From: Dehalococcoidales bacterium
Lineage (GTDB): Bacteria > Chloroflexota > Dehalococcoidia > Dehalococcoidales > DAOVUZ01
Assembly (NCBI GenBank): GCA_030632305.1
Contig: DAOVUZ010000056.1
Coordinates: 1 to 5,289, forward strand
Length of the DNA: 5,289 nucleotides
Direction of reading: 5' to 3'
Both the position numbers and the translations under genes were made by a program. The notes beneath the pieces were generated by a model that worked only from the letters and a program-made list of their open reading frames with translations, was not told the origin of the DNA and searched no databases. Shown piece after piece: positions 1-5,289 of this stretch (position 1 is its first letter; the number at the start of each line of letters is the position of its first letter).

Positions 1-84
1 AACGGGTGAAACGGAAAAGGGAGGGGAAGGCTGAACCGGGTTCACATTCATACTACCCATCGGATAAAAATAATCCCCAGTGCC

Positions 85-114
85 TTGACACCCTGTCCTG
101 CTAGTGGTTATACT
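85..114 (+). promoter_or_regulatory. sigma70-type promoter of the tRNA gene
   Basis: A perfect -35 box TTGACA (85-90) is followed after 18 bp by TATACT (109-114), five of six matches to the -10 consensus. The expected transcription start is near 121, only a few bases before the mature 5' end of the tRNA at 126. This placement is typical of a stable-RNA promoter. The boxes are seen directly; activity is inferred. Confidence 0.8.
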
Positions 115-125
115 GAAATAAATGG

Positions 126-200
126 CGCGGGGTGGAGCAGTGGAAGCTCGTCGGGCTCATAACCCGAAGGTCGTTGGTTCGAATCCAACCCCCGCTACCA
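126..200 (+). tRNA. initiator tRNA-fMet (CAT anticodon)
   Basis: The sequence folds as a full cloverleaf: acceptor 126-132 with 190-196, D-stem GAGC 135-138 with GCTC 146-149, anticodon stem 151-155 with 163-167, anticodon CAT at 158-160, T-stem GTTGG/CCAAC with T-loop TTCGAAT, discriminator A197 and an encoded CCA at 198-200. Three features mark it as the initiator rather than an elongator Met or Ile2 tRNA: three consecutive G-C pairs next to the anticodon loop (GGG/CCC), an A11-U24 pair in the D-stem, and an unpaired first position, C1 opposite U72. That mismatch is known to block elongation-factor use and favour formylation; many bacteria have C1-A72 there, and as I recall some groups such as actinobacteria have C1-U72. 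The D-loop is only 7 nt (AGTGGAA) but retains G18-G19. It has its own promoter and terminator, so it is probably transcribed alone. Confidence 0.97.
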
Positions 201-216
201 AACTCAAAATCAAAGC

Positions 217-264
217 GGGCGAAGCCCAAGGGCAGAAAGATGAACGGGCTTCGCTCCTCTTTTT
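217..264 (+). terminator. intrinsic terminator after the tRNA
   Basis: An 11-bp stem (217-227 with 246-256, core GCGAAGCCC/GGGCTTCGC with one G-U pair) closes an 18-nt loop and is followed by CTCTTTTT ending at 264. A small competing GCCC/GGGC hairpin lies within the left arm and loop. The position, 17 nt after the tRNA CCA and ahead of the liv promoter, fits a terminator that isolates the tRNA transcript. Confidence 0.75.
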
Positions 265-307
265 AATCACCCCCCCTGGAGCCAACAGTCAAGTCGGCGG
301 GACTGAT

Positions 308-336
308 TTGATTTTGCCCTCAGCACCAGATATACT
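308..336 (+). promoter_or_regulatory. sigma70-type promoter for the liv operon
   Basis: TTGATT (308-313) and TATACT (331-336) are separated by exactly 17 bp; the -10 box is the same hexamer as in the tRNA promoter. Transcription would start near 343, giving a leader of about 40 nt before livH. No clear operator, riboswitch or attenuator hairpin is visible in the 265-381 interval. Confidence 0.65.
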
Positions 337-381
337 CCTCAAATAGATTTACCAAGTGAATAATACCCAACTTGATTAGGT

Positions 382-1290
382 GTGATGGTTAACTGGGCAC
401 AAGTATTTTTCAATTCAGCTATCACTGGTAGCCTGTATCTTATCGGAGCGGTAGGGCTCACCTTAACCTATGGTCTATCTCGTTTCCCTAACTTTGCTCA
501 CGCTGAATTTATCACCTTAGGTGCTTTTGTTGGCTATTCAGTAGCCGAGCAACTAGGGCTAGGTCTGCTACCATCTCTGGTTGTTGCCTTCGTGGTTACC
601 GGAATAGTGGGAATCTTATGCTACCGCGGCATTTTCCAGCCCCTAGCCAAAAGGGGGGCTACCACCATTCATCTTATGGTAGCCTCAATCGCTTTAGGCA
701 TTACCCTCAGATACGCTATTCCTGCGTTTTGGAAATTATTTTTCTCCACCCGTGGATGGGCTCCGCTGTATTTCAGTACGACCTGGTCTTCCTTTGAAAT
801 AGGCCCGCTGAGGATTACCGGTCTATGGGTATGGCTCATCATAACAGCTGTAGCCCTAGCCGTCCTCATGCACTTTATCCTGGTGAAAACCAAGATAGGC
901 AAAGCTATCAGAGCCACTTCCAGTAACCCCGAACTTGCCCTAACCTCCGGGATACATATTGATAGGATCATTCTAATAACCTGGTTTGTTGGTGCTGGTT
1001 TGGCGGCTATTGCCGGCATATTTCGCGGTGCAGATACCCAGGTCTGGCCGATGACAGGCTGGGATATCATATTACCTATGTTTGCCGTGGCTATTCTGGG
1101 GGGCATCGGCAACTTCTATGGTTCCATAGCCGCCGCTTATATCATTGGATTGGCTGAGAATTTAGGAGTAGTGGCACTGATAGCCGTGGGACTATCTACA
1201 GAATACCGTATAGCTATAGCCTTCCTGATTCTTATCATAACCTTAATTGTGAAGCCAGAGGGACTAGCTATGTTATTTAGGAGAGCCTAA
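382..1290 (+). CDS. livH: branched-chain amino acid-type ABC transporter permease LivH
   Basis: Inner-membrane permease of the HAAT/LivH family, one half of the channel that moves the ligand released by the binding protein. The 302-residue product is almost wholly hydrophobic, with about eight membrane segments, and matches the usual family length. Hallmarks include PNFAHAEFITLGAF near residues 36-49 (family pattern NFAHGE), a cytoplasmic coupling-loop signature GKAIRATSSNPELAL from about residue 173 that would contact the ATPases, and GGIGNFYGSIAAAYIIGLAE near the C-terminus. The reading frame is closed by a stop just upstream (373-375), so translation begins at GTG 382 or, equally likely, ATG 385; the Shine-Dalgarno candidate AGGTG (378-382) is weak and very close. 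It is the first gene of the operon, and its stop is followed after one base by livM. The substrate is not determined by this subunit. Confidence 0.93.
   Translation: MMVNWAQVFFNSAITGSLYLIGAVGLTLTYGLSRFPNFAHAEFITLGAFVGYSVAEQLGLGLLPSLVVAFVVTGIVGILCYRGIFQPLAKRGATTIHLMVASIALGITLRYAIPAFWKLFFSTRGWAPLYFSTTWSSFEIGPLRITGLWVWLIITAVALAVLMHFILVKTKIGKAIRATSSNPELALTSGIHIDRIILITWFVGAGLAAIAGIFRGADTQVWPMTGWDIILPMFAVAILGGIGNFYGSIAAAYIIGLAENLGVVALIAVGLSTEYRIAIAFLILIITLIVKPEGLAMLFRRA
1279..1285 (+). promoter_or_regulatory. Shine-Dalgarno site fixing the TTG start of livM
   Basis: AGGAGAG lies inside the last codons of livH, with 8 nt between the AGGAG core and TTG at 1292. It supports the rare TTG start over the downstream ATG codons, which would remove the conserved first membrane segment. 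Confidence 0.65.
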
Positions 1291-1291
1291 A

Positions 1292-2239
1292 TTGGACCCG
1301 CTAGTTTATGTTCTTGACCTTGTCGTCTTTATCGGCATCTTTGGCATAGTATCTTTGAGCCTAAACCTGGAGTTTGGCTTCGCTGGCTTAGCCAACTTCG
1401 GTAAGGTCGCTTTCTTCCTTGTCGGTGCTTATACCTATGCTATTCTATCTCAAATGGGTGTGCCCTTCTACCTCTGCCTTATTGCCGGCGCCTTAACCTC
1501 GGCTATTACCGGCTTCCTTGTTTCCTTGCCTACTCTGAGGCTAAGAATGGATTATTTAGCCATAGTAGTCCTGACTTTCGGCGAAATCTTAAGACTGATT
1601 ATCAAGTCTGAGGCCTGGATTGCCGGAGGTGCCTGGGGGATAGCGGTTCCCCGAGCTATTTCCGTGGCTGGCGCCTCTGCGCGTGTTGATGTTCTAGTAA
1701 ATATAGGCCTGGTCTACTTTTGTTTGTTTATCTGTTTTATGGTGGTTCAACGATTGAGCAACTCTCCTTACGGCAGGGTGCTGCGAGCCATCAGGGAGGA
1801 CGAGGTAGCTGCTGAGGCACTGGGCAAGAATAAGGCTAAATACAGGGCACAAACACTTGCCCTGGGTTCAGCTATGGCTGGAGTAGCTGGAGGGCTTTTT
1901 GCCCAGTATATTCAATTTATTGACCCTTATATGTTTATGCCTATGCTTACCTTTACTGTGTGGATAATGGTTATTTTGGGGGGACCAGCCAACAACTGGG
2001 GAGCACTACTGGGTGCGGCACTGGTGCAGATTTTCGACAAAGGGGCACTTATAGCTAAGGATTACTTGACTTTGCCTATCGACCCCACTGATTTGCAGTA
2101 TATCCTATTTGGTGTTTTAATGATTCTGGTTCTGCTCTATAGACCCGGGGGTTTATTAAAGGAAAGCCAAGTCAAAACGAAGGCAATGGAGAGAATTCGC
2201 TGTGGAAGAAACGCTGTTAAAAATAAAGGAAGTCCGTAA
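1292..2239 (+). CDS. livM: branched-chain amino acid-type ABC transporter permease LivM
   Basis: Second membrane permease, predicted to pair with LivH. The 315-residue product has several hydrophobic helices. The family block SLNLEFGFAGLANFGKVAFF falls at residues 23-42 (commoner form SLNL..G..G..SLGHAAFF). The coupling-loop motif SPYGRVLRAIREDEVAAEAL starts at residue 158 and closely matches canonical LivM. VILGGPANNWGALLGAALV near residue 230 matches the conserved glycine-rich segment, and LLYRPGGLL ends the membrane domain. A basic tail of about 25 residues after RPGG (lysine- and arginine-rich, ending KNKGSP) extends past the conserved core and coincides with the overlap with livG. The TTG start is chosen for the Shine-Dalgarno site 8 nt upstream and because it retains the conserved N-terminus. 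Only one base separates it from livH, so the two are very likely co-translated. Confidence 0.92.
   Translation: MDPLVYVLDLVVFIGIFGIVSLSLNLEFGFAGLANFGKVAFFLVGAYTYAILSQMGVPFYLCLIAGALTSAITGFLVSLPTLRLRMDYLAIVVLTFGEILRLIIKSEAWIAGGAWGIAVPRAISVAGASARVDVLVNIGLVYFCLFICFMVVQRLSNSPYGRVLRAIREDEVAAEALGKNKAKYRAQTLALGSAMAGVAGGLFAQYIQFIDPYMFMPMLTFTVWIMVILGGPANNWGALLGAALVQIFDKGALIAKDYLTLPIDPTDLQYILFGVLMILVLLYRPGGLLKESQVKTKAMERIRCGRNAVKNKGSP
2188..2192 (+). promoter_or_regulatory. Shine-Dalgarno site for the GTG start of livG
   Basis: GGAGA lies within the 3' end of livM, 9 nt before GTG 2202. It decides the GTG start and implies that livG initiation depends on ribosomes already translating livM. Confidence 0.6.
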
Positions 2240-2963
2240 GCACTTTGGTGGCGTTTACGCCGTCAATGGGGTGAGCCTGAATATTAAAGGCGGCGGCATT
2301 TGGGGTCTGGTAGGTCCCAATGGCAGCGGAAAGACTACTTTGTTTAATACAATCCTTGGTCTTCATCGACCAGACGAGGGGGCTATTTATTTCAATGGCA
2401 AGCGCATTAATAACCTGGCTCCGCACCAGATTTATACTTTAGGGTTGGTAAATGCCTTCCAAATACCCAGACTTTTTCACAAGCTAAGCATATTGGATAA
2501 TATGCTGCTGGCGGCAAGAGGGCATCAGGGTGACAGATTACTAAATAGTCTCTTCTTGAGGAAAAACTGGCAAGAGCAAGAAGTGGAACTAGCCGATAAA
2601 GCTATGAAAATTCTTGAATCTCTGGAGCTAGACCATCTGGCTCTTTCTCCGGCTGGAGAATTATCAGGCGGACAAAGGAAGCTCCTGGAGGTAGGCAGAG
2701 GACTTATGGCTTCTCCAACATTATTACTTTTAGATGAGCCAGCAGCGGGAGTAAATCCTAACCTGGGGAAGAAAATCTTTGAAGGGATTAATGATTTATC
2801 TCGGGATGGATTAAGTTTCTTCATTATAGAACACAGGTTGGAGATATTGTTTGACTTCGCCCACTGGGTTTATGTTATGGATAAAGGCAAAATAGTGGTT
2901 GAAGGTAAACCAGAAGAAGTACTGGAAGACCCTACGTTTTACCAGGTTTACTTGGGAGAGTGA
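2202..2963 (+). CDS. livG: ABC transporter ATP-binding protein LivG
   Basis: Cytoplasmic ATPase subunit that, with LivF, powers import through LivH-LivM. The 253-residue product has a complete nucleotide-binding domain: Walker A GPNGSGKTT at 38-46, Q-loop glutamine Q87 in NAFQIPRLF, ABC signature LSGGQRKLLEVGRGLM at 154-169, Walker B LLLLDEP at 174-180 with catalytic E179, the LivG-type segment AAGVNP at 181-186, and switch histidine H211 in IIEHRLEIL. The C-terminal portion VYVMDKGKIVVEGKPEEVL is typical of LivG. Length is in the normal family range. The GTG start lies 38 nt before the end of livM and in another frame, so the genes overlap. An oddity is NAFQIPRLF where many relatives have RTFQN.RLF; the key glutamine is kept. 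No catalytic residue is missing, so it should be active. Confidence 0.94.
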   Translation: MEETLLKIKEVRKHFGGVYAVNGVSLNIKGGGIWGLVGPNGSGKTTLFNTILGLHRPDEGAIYFNGKRINNLAPHQIYTLGLVNAFQIPRLFHKLSILDNMLLAARGHQGDRLLNSLFLRKNWQEQEVELADKAMKILESLELDHLALSPAGELSGGQRKLLEVGRGLMASPTLLLLDEPAAGVNPNLGKKIFEGINDLSRDGLSFFIIEHRLEILFDFAHWVYVMDKGKIVVEGKPEEVLEDPTFYQVYLGE

Positions 2964-2966
2964 CAG

Positions 2967-3695
2967 ATGCCGCCTATCTTTACTGTAAAAAATATTGACG
3001 CTGGCTATAATGATACTATTATTGTCCGTAGTATGTCTCTTACAGTAGATGAAGGCGAGATTGTGGCTATCGTGGGACCTAATGGTAGTGGTAAATCCAC
3101 TTTGCTCAAAAGTCTTCTCGGTTTTGCCAAATTATTTAGCGGTCAGGTGCTTTACCAAGAGCGAGATGTTACCGGTAAGGCTGCCGACCAATTAGTGAGT
3201 CTGGGTATAGGCTATGTTCCTCAAATAAATAACGTCTTCCCTAATTTGACCATAGCCGAGAATCTGGACATGGGAGCATATTGCAGGAAAGGCAAAGCCT
3301 CTATCAAGTCTGCGATGGAGGAAATATATGATATGTTTCCTGAACTCAAGATGAGAAAAAATTCTCTAGCCGGGAACTTGAGTGGTGGTGAAAGGCAAAT
3401 GCTAGCCATAGCCAGAGCGATGATGGCACAACCTAAAGTTCTATTGCTTGATGAGCCATTAGCTTCCCTATCTCCCAAGCCAACTTCAGCCATCCTATCC
3501 AAGCTAGAGAATATAGAACAAGCAGGCATGGCGATAGTGATGGTGGAGCAAAATATTAAAAAGGCTTTGAGTATCTCCAAGCGAGGCTATGTTTTGATTG
3601 ATGGTGCCTGTGCTATGGAGGGAGAGGCTGACTCTCTACTTACCGAGGATTCCTCCAGACAGCGCTATTTAGGATTTGAAGCTAAAAGGGATTGA
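2967..3695 (+). CDS. livF: ABC transporter ATP-binding protein LivF
   Basis: Second ATPase of the importer, 242 residues, close to the usual LivF length. Visible motifs are Walker A GPNGSGKST at 37-45, Q-loop Q86 in YVPQINNVFPNLTIAENL, signature LSGGERQMLAIARAMM at 138-153, Walker B VLLLDEP at 158-164 with catalytic E163, and VEQN at 193-196. In this family the switch histidine is normally replaced by that glutamine, so Q195 is expected rather than a defect. The segment after Walker B reads LASLSP (165-170), whereas most LivF proteins have SLGLAP; this D-loop region contacts the partner ATPase. ATG 2967 begins three bases after the livG stop and has GGGAG (2954-2958) 8 nt upstream. LivF versus LivG identity is set by the VEQN motif and by gene order. 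Confidence 0.93.
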   Translation: MPPIFTVKNIDAGYNDTIIVRSMSLTVDEGEIVAIVGPNGSGKSTLLKSLLGFAKLFSGQVLYQERDVTGKAADQLVSLGIGYVPQINNVFPNLTIAENLDMGAYCRKGKASIKSAMEEIYDMFPELKMRKNSLAGNLSGGERQMLAIARAMMAQPKVLLLDEPLASLSPKPTSAILSKLENIEQAGMAIVMVEQNIKKALSISKRGYVLIDGACAMEGEADSLLTEDSSRQRYLGFEAKRD

Positions 3696-3720
3696 CGCCG
3701 GTTTAGTTTCGGGCTAGACT
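3692..3720 (+). promoter_or_regulatory. possible internal promoter for the binding-protein gene
   Basis: TTGACG (3692-3697) overlaps the livF stop codon and is followed after 17 bp by TAGACT (3715-3720), with five and four of six consensus matches. It would give an approximately 85-nt leader before livK. An extra promoter is plausible because binding proteins are needed in excess over membrane subunits, but read-through from the operon promoter is also expected, as no terminator lies in this gap. Confidence 0.4.
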
Positions 3721-3800
3721 ACATTAATCACTAAATTTTGAGGAAGGGGGGTGATTGATAGAGGTTTATATTAATACCAAATCTTTTCTAAAATTAGAGA

Positions 3801-3807
3801 AAGGAGG
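3801..3807 (+). promoter_or_regulatory. strong Shine-Dalgarno site of livK
   Basis: AAGGAGG, fully complementary to the usual 16S rRNA 3' tail, lies 5 nt before ATG 3813. It is the best ribosome-binding site in the window and fits high expression of the binding protein. A weak 7-bp A/T-rich hairpin (3784-3790 with 3795-3801) sits directly against it. Confidence 0.7.
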
Positions 3808-3812
3808 AAGAT

Positions 3813-4988
3813 ATGATTAGGAAGCTATTATCAATGCTGGTTACCCTCTCTTTACTCATAGCAGCAGGAGCTTGTGTTCCAACAGAGGCTGAGACAATCA
3901 AGATAGGAGGTATATTGTCTACCAGTGGGTTGTTGGGTCCTATGGGCCAAGATATGATGGAGGGTGCCAGGTTAGCAGTTGAGGAGATTAATGCCAATGG
4001 TGGAGTGTTGGGAAAGCAAATAGAACTGATAGAAGAGGATGACGCTACCGAGGCTGCCAAGTGTCTGGAGCGGGTGAAAAAGTTGGTTGACATAGACGGT
4101 GTGGAGGTGCTTGTTGGTGGTATGACTAGCGGCGCGTCCATGGCTTCAGGAGCTTATATAGCAGACAAAGGAGTGTTGATGGTATCATCCTCAGCCACCT
4201 CACCGACGATTTCTGACCAGGCGTGGACTGAGTGGCTTTTCCGGACCACACCTCACGATGCCTTTCAGGGCAGAGTATTAGCCCAGGTTGTTCTGGATGA
4301 AGGATTTACCAAGCTAGCTACCATAGTTCAGGACAATCCTTACGGTGTAGGTTTAGAGAGTGCACTTATTGATGCTCTTGAGGACGAGGAATGGCAGGGA
4401 GAGCATGTGATAACAGTACATTTTGACCAGACCAAAATGGACTATCGCACTGAGCTGGAACTGATTAGAGGTGCTGACCCAGATGTAATTCTGGCTGTTA
4501 CCTACGCCGAAGATGGCATCATAGTCTTCAAACAAGCTTTAGAGATGGGCTTGGATGAGATTGCCTGGCTAGGTTGCGACGGCAACTACGGTGATGGCCT
4601 GTTTGCCGAGCCACAATCTGCCGAGTTCATGGAGAAGGCGATTGTTGCTGGCACTAGAGCTGCAGGCCCTTCAGGTGCTGTTTACGATGCTTTTGCTGCT
4701 AATTACAACGCTTTCACCGGAAATGATCCTAGTGTTTACTGCGACACCACCTACGATGCCATAAAGCTTATTGCCCTGGCAATAGAAAGCGCTGGTGTCT
4801 ATGATGGAAGCGCGATAAAGGATGCTCTCTTAGAGGTAGGGCAGGATTACGATGGTGCCAGCGGTCTTATCACTTTTGATGACAAGGGCGACCGTGTCTC
4901 CGGTACCTTTGAGATTTGGGAAGTGGTGGAGGATGCTACGACTGAAACAGGCTACAAGAACGTTCAAAAAGAACTCATTACTCTCTAA
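3813..4988 (+). CDS. livK: amino acid-type ABC transporter substrate-binding lipoprotein (LivK family)
   Basis: Extracytoplasmic ligand-binding component, a type I periplasmic-binding fold of the Peripla_BP_6/LivK family, 391 residues. The N-terminus has basic residues R3-K4, a hydrophobic stretch at about 5-18 and a lipobox-like AAGAC ending at C21, so it is probably a membrane-anchored lipoprotein; cleavage after TEA (24-26) is a weaker alternative. The mature domain starts with IKIGGILSTSG. Further blocks are GARLAVEEINANGGVLGKQI (51-70), LVGGMTSGASMASGAY (100-115) and VSSSATSP (124-131), which correspond to the LivJ/LivK regions that hold the ligand carboxylate, then DNPYGVGL (174-181) and GCDGNYGDG (254-262), where E. 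coli LivJ has PEG at the amino-group contact. Acidic D256 there is consistent with an amino acid ligand. Branched-chain amino acids are the default guess; other amino acids, amides or aromatic acids remain possible, so the symbol denotes family only. It is the last gene of the operon, after a 117-bp gap. Confidence 0.9.
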   Translation: MIRKLLSMLVTLSLLIAAGACVPTEAETIKIGGILSTSGLLGPMGQDMMEGARLAVEEINANGGVLGKQIELIEEDDATEAAKCLERVKKLVDIDGVEVLVGGMTSGASMASGAYIADKGVLMVSSSATSPTISDQAWTEWLFRTTPHDAFQGRVLAQVVLDEGFTKLATIVQDNPYGVGLESALIDALEDEEWQGEHVITVHFDQTKMDYRTELELIRGADPDVILAVTYAEDGIIVFKQALEMGLDEIAWLGCDGNYGDGLFAEPQSAEFMEKAIVAGTRAAGPSGAVYDAFAANYNAFTGNDPSVYCDTTYDAIKLIALAIESAGVYDGSAIKDALLEVGQDYDGASGLITFDDKGDRVSGTFEIWEVVEDATTETGYKNVQKELITL

Positions 4989-5030
4989 GCAATAAGGACC
5001 ATTATTTCCTGATTGCTAACTGCAAAGCAG

Positions 5031-5065
5031 AACGCTGCCACAGCTGTGGCAGCGTTTTGTTTATT
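5031..5065 (+). terminator. intrinsic terminator of the liv operon
   Basis: Positions 5031-5056 are a perfect 26-base palindrome that folds into an 11-bp stem (AACGCTGCCAC with GTGGCAGCGTT) around an AGCT loop. Weaker pairing, including G-U pairs, extends it outward to about 5025-5062. The T-rich tail TTTTGTTTATT (5055-5065) follows at once. It lies 42 nt after the livK stop. On the minus strand the hairpin is followed by CTGCTTTGCAG, a poor T-tract, so efficient termination of the convergent gene here is less certain. Confidence 0.88.
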
Positions 5066-5082
5066 ACCTAGTGTGGTAATAA
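5061..5082. repeat. small inverted repeat between convergent genes
   Basis: TTATTACC (5061-5068) and GGTAATAA (5075-5082) form a perfect 8-bp stem with a 6-nt loop, directly after and partly overlapping the tail of the liv terminator. It may be a secondary 3'-end structure for either converging transcript. It has no T-tract on either side, and its function is unknown. Confidence 0.5.
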
Positions 5083-5095
5083 CCGATAAGACAAC

Positions 5096-5289
5096 CTAAA
5101 AAGTAACCACCTCGTCCACCGCAACCTTAACAATATAGTTAACTTTCATCCCCTTCGGTGCAAATTCAGTCGAGATAGTATCAAACAGGCTGCCACTATC
5201 CAGAATCTCCACCGTTTTCCCCCAGACCCGGCAACCCTTACATGTAGACGGGTCAAAGACCATTACTGATAGTTGCGGGTTCTCCCGCA
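5096..5289 (-). CDS. C-terminal part of a pyridoxamine 5'-phosphate oxidase-like (FMN-binding split barrel) protein
   Basis: Partial gene on the minus strand, cut by the right edge of the window. Reading leftwards, 63 codons stay open before TAG at 5098-5096. The fragment begins RENPQLSVMVFDPSTCKGC, continues RVWGKTVEILDSGSLFDTI and ends YIVKVAVDEVVTF. The order NP..SV.VFDP, then a G-containing strand ending in EIL..G..FD, then a V-rich strand ending in VDEV, resembles the C-terminal half of small PNPOx-like split-barrel proteins, which bind FMN, F420 or haem and are commonly 120-160 residues long. Assignment rests on this pattern alone; the cofactor-binding N-terminal half is outside the window, so the reaction cannot be stated. 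The pair of cysteines in CKGC is notable. It converges on livK and is probably unrelated to transport. Confidence 0.65.
   Translation of the reverse strand, partial: RENPQLSVMVFDPSTCKGCRVWGKTVEILDSGSLFDTISTEFAPKGMKVNYIVKVAVDEVVTF

Noticed and set aside
1..84. Possible end of an upstream gene (frame from base 2 to TGA at 32-34) or a minus-strand start at 60
   Set aside because: Only ten codons are available on the + strand, and the minus-strand ATG at 60-58 lacks a well-spaced Shine-Dalgarno site. The purine-rich first 30 bases give no recognisable protein motif, so nothing is claimed.
122..346. 74-codon + strand frame running through the tRNA
   Set aside because: Its first third is simply the tRNA read as protein, and the remainder crosses the terminator and the liv promoter. 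There is no ribosome-binding site and no recognisable domain.
353..374. CAAGT/ACTTG inverted repeat in the livH leader as an operator or riboswitch stem
   Set aside because: The stem is only 5 bp with a 12-nt loop, which is within chance expectation. No riboswitch or T-box core sequence is present.
126..381. tRNA gene as an integration site with the transporter as cargo
   Set aside because: No integrase, no repeated copy of the tRNA 3' end and no visible base-composition shift in the downstream genes. Adjacency alone is not evidence.
669..1112. Long minus-strand open frame inside livH
   Set aside because: It lies antisense to a clear permease gene, has no family motif and no ribosome-binding context. 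It is best explained as a shadow of the coding strand.
3221..3580. Minus-strand open frame inside livF
   Set aside because: It is antisense to the ATPase motifs of livF, with no domain or start signal of its own.
1..5289. CRISPR array, insertion sequence or phage-related genes
   Set aside because: No regularly spaced direct repeats, no transposase or integrase motifs and no terminal inverted repeats were seen on either strand.

Overview
The window holds a complete branched-chain-amino-acid-type (HAAT/Liv family) ABC importer on the + strand. An initiator tRNA gene lies upstream, and the 3' end of a convergent flavoprotein-like gene is cut by the right edge. The host is bacterial: the tRNA carries bacterial initiator hallmarks, two good sigma70-type promoters are visible (a third is weaker), Shine-Dalgarno sites are AGGAG-like, and the binding protein has a lipoprotein signal with C21 as the likely lipidated residue. 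A monoderm-like lineage is plausible. My impression of Chloroflexota (Dehalococcoidia-like) is only a guess from protein flavour and cannot be settled here.

Layout. Positions 1-84 hold nothing I can assign. A consensus-like promoter (85-114), a 75-nt tRNA-fMet with encoded CCA (126-200) and an intrinsic terminator (217-264) form a self-contained tRNA unit. A second promoter (308-336) then drives five tightly packed transporter genes: permease livH (382-1290), permease livM (1292-2239, TTG start), ATPase livG (2202-2963, GTG start, overlapping livM by 38 nt) and ATPase livF (2967-3695). A 117-bp gap with a possible extra promoter follows, then the binding lipoprotein livK (3813-4988). A strong hairpin terminator (5031-5065) closes the operon. 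On the minus strand, 5096-5289 encodes the C-terminal 63 residues of a protein resembling the pyridoxamine 5'-phosphate oxidase split-barrel family.

How they work together: the lipid-anchored LivK-like protein captures an amino acid or related small polar ligand outside the cell. It delivers the ligand to the LivH-LivM membrane heterodimer, and ATP hydrolysis by the LivG-LivF pair drives import. All four core components look intact. The exact ligand cannot be read from sequence alone.

I see no mobile element, CRISPR array, integrase or unusual defence-like system. This looks like an ordinary metabolic region, and the findings are modest: gene order with the binding protein last, non-canonical start codons with translational coupling, an atypical motif after LivF Walker B, an initiator tRNA with C1-U72 and a minimal D-loop, and an unlisted truncated gene at the right edge.
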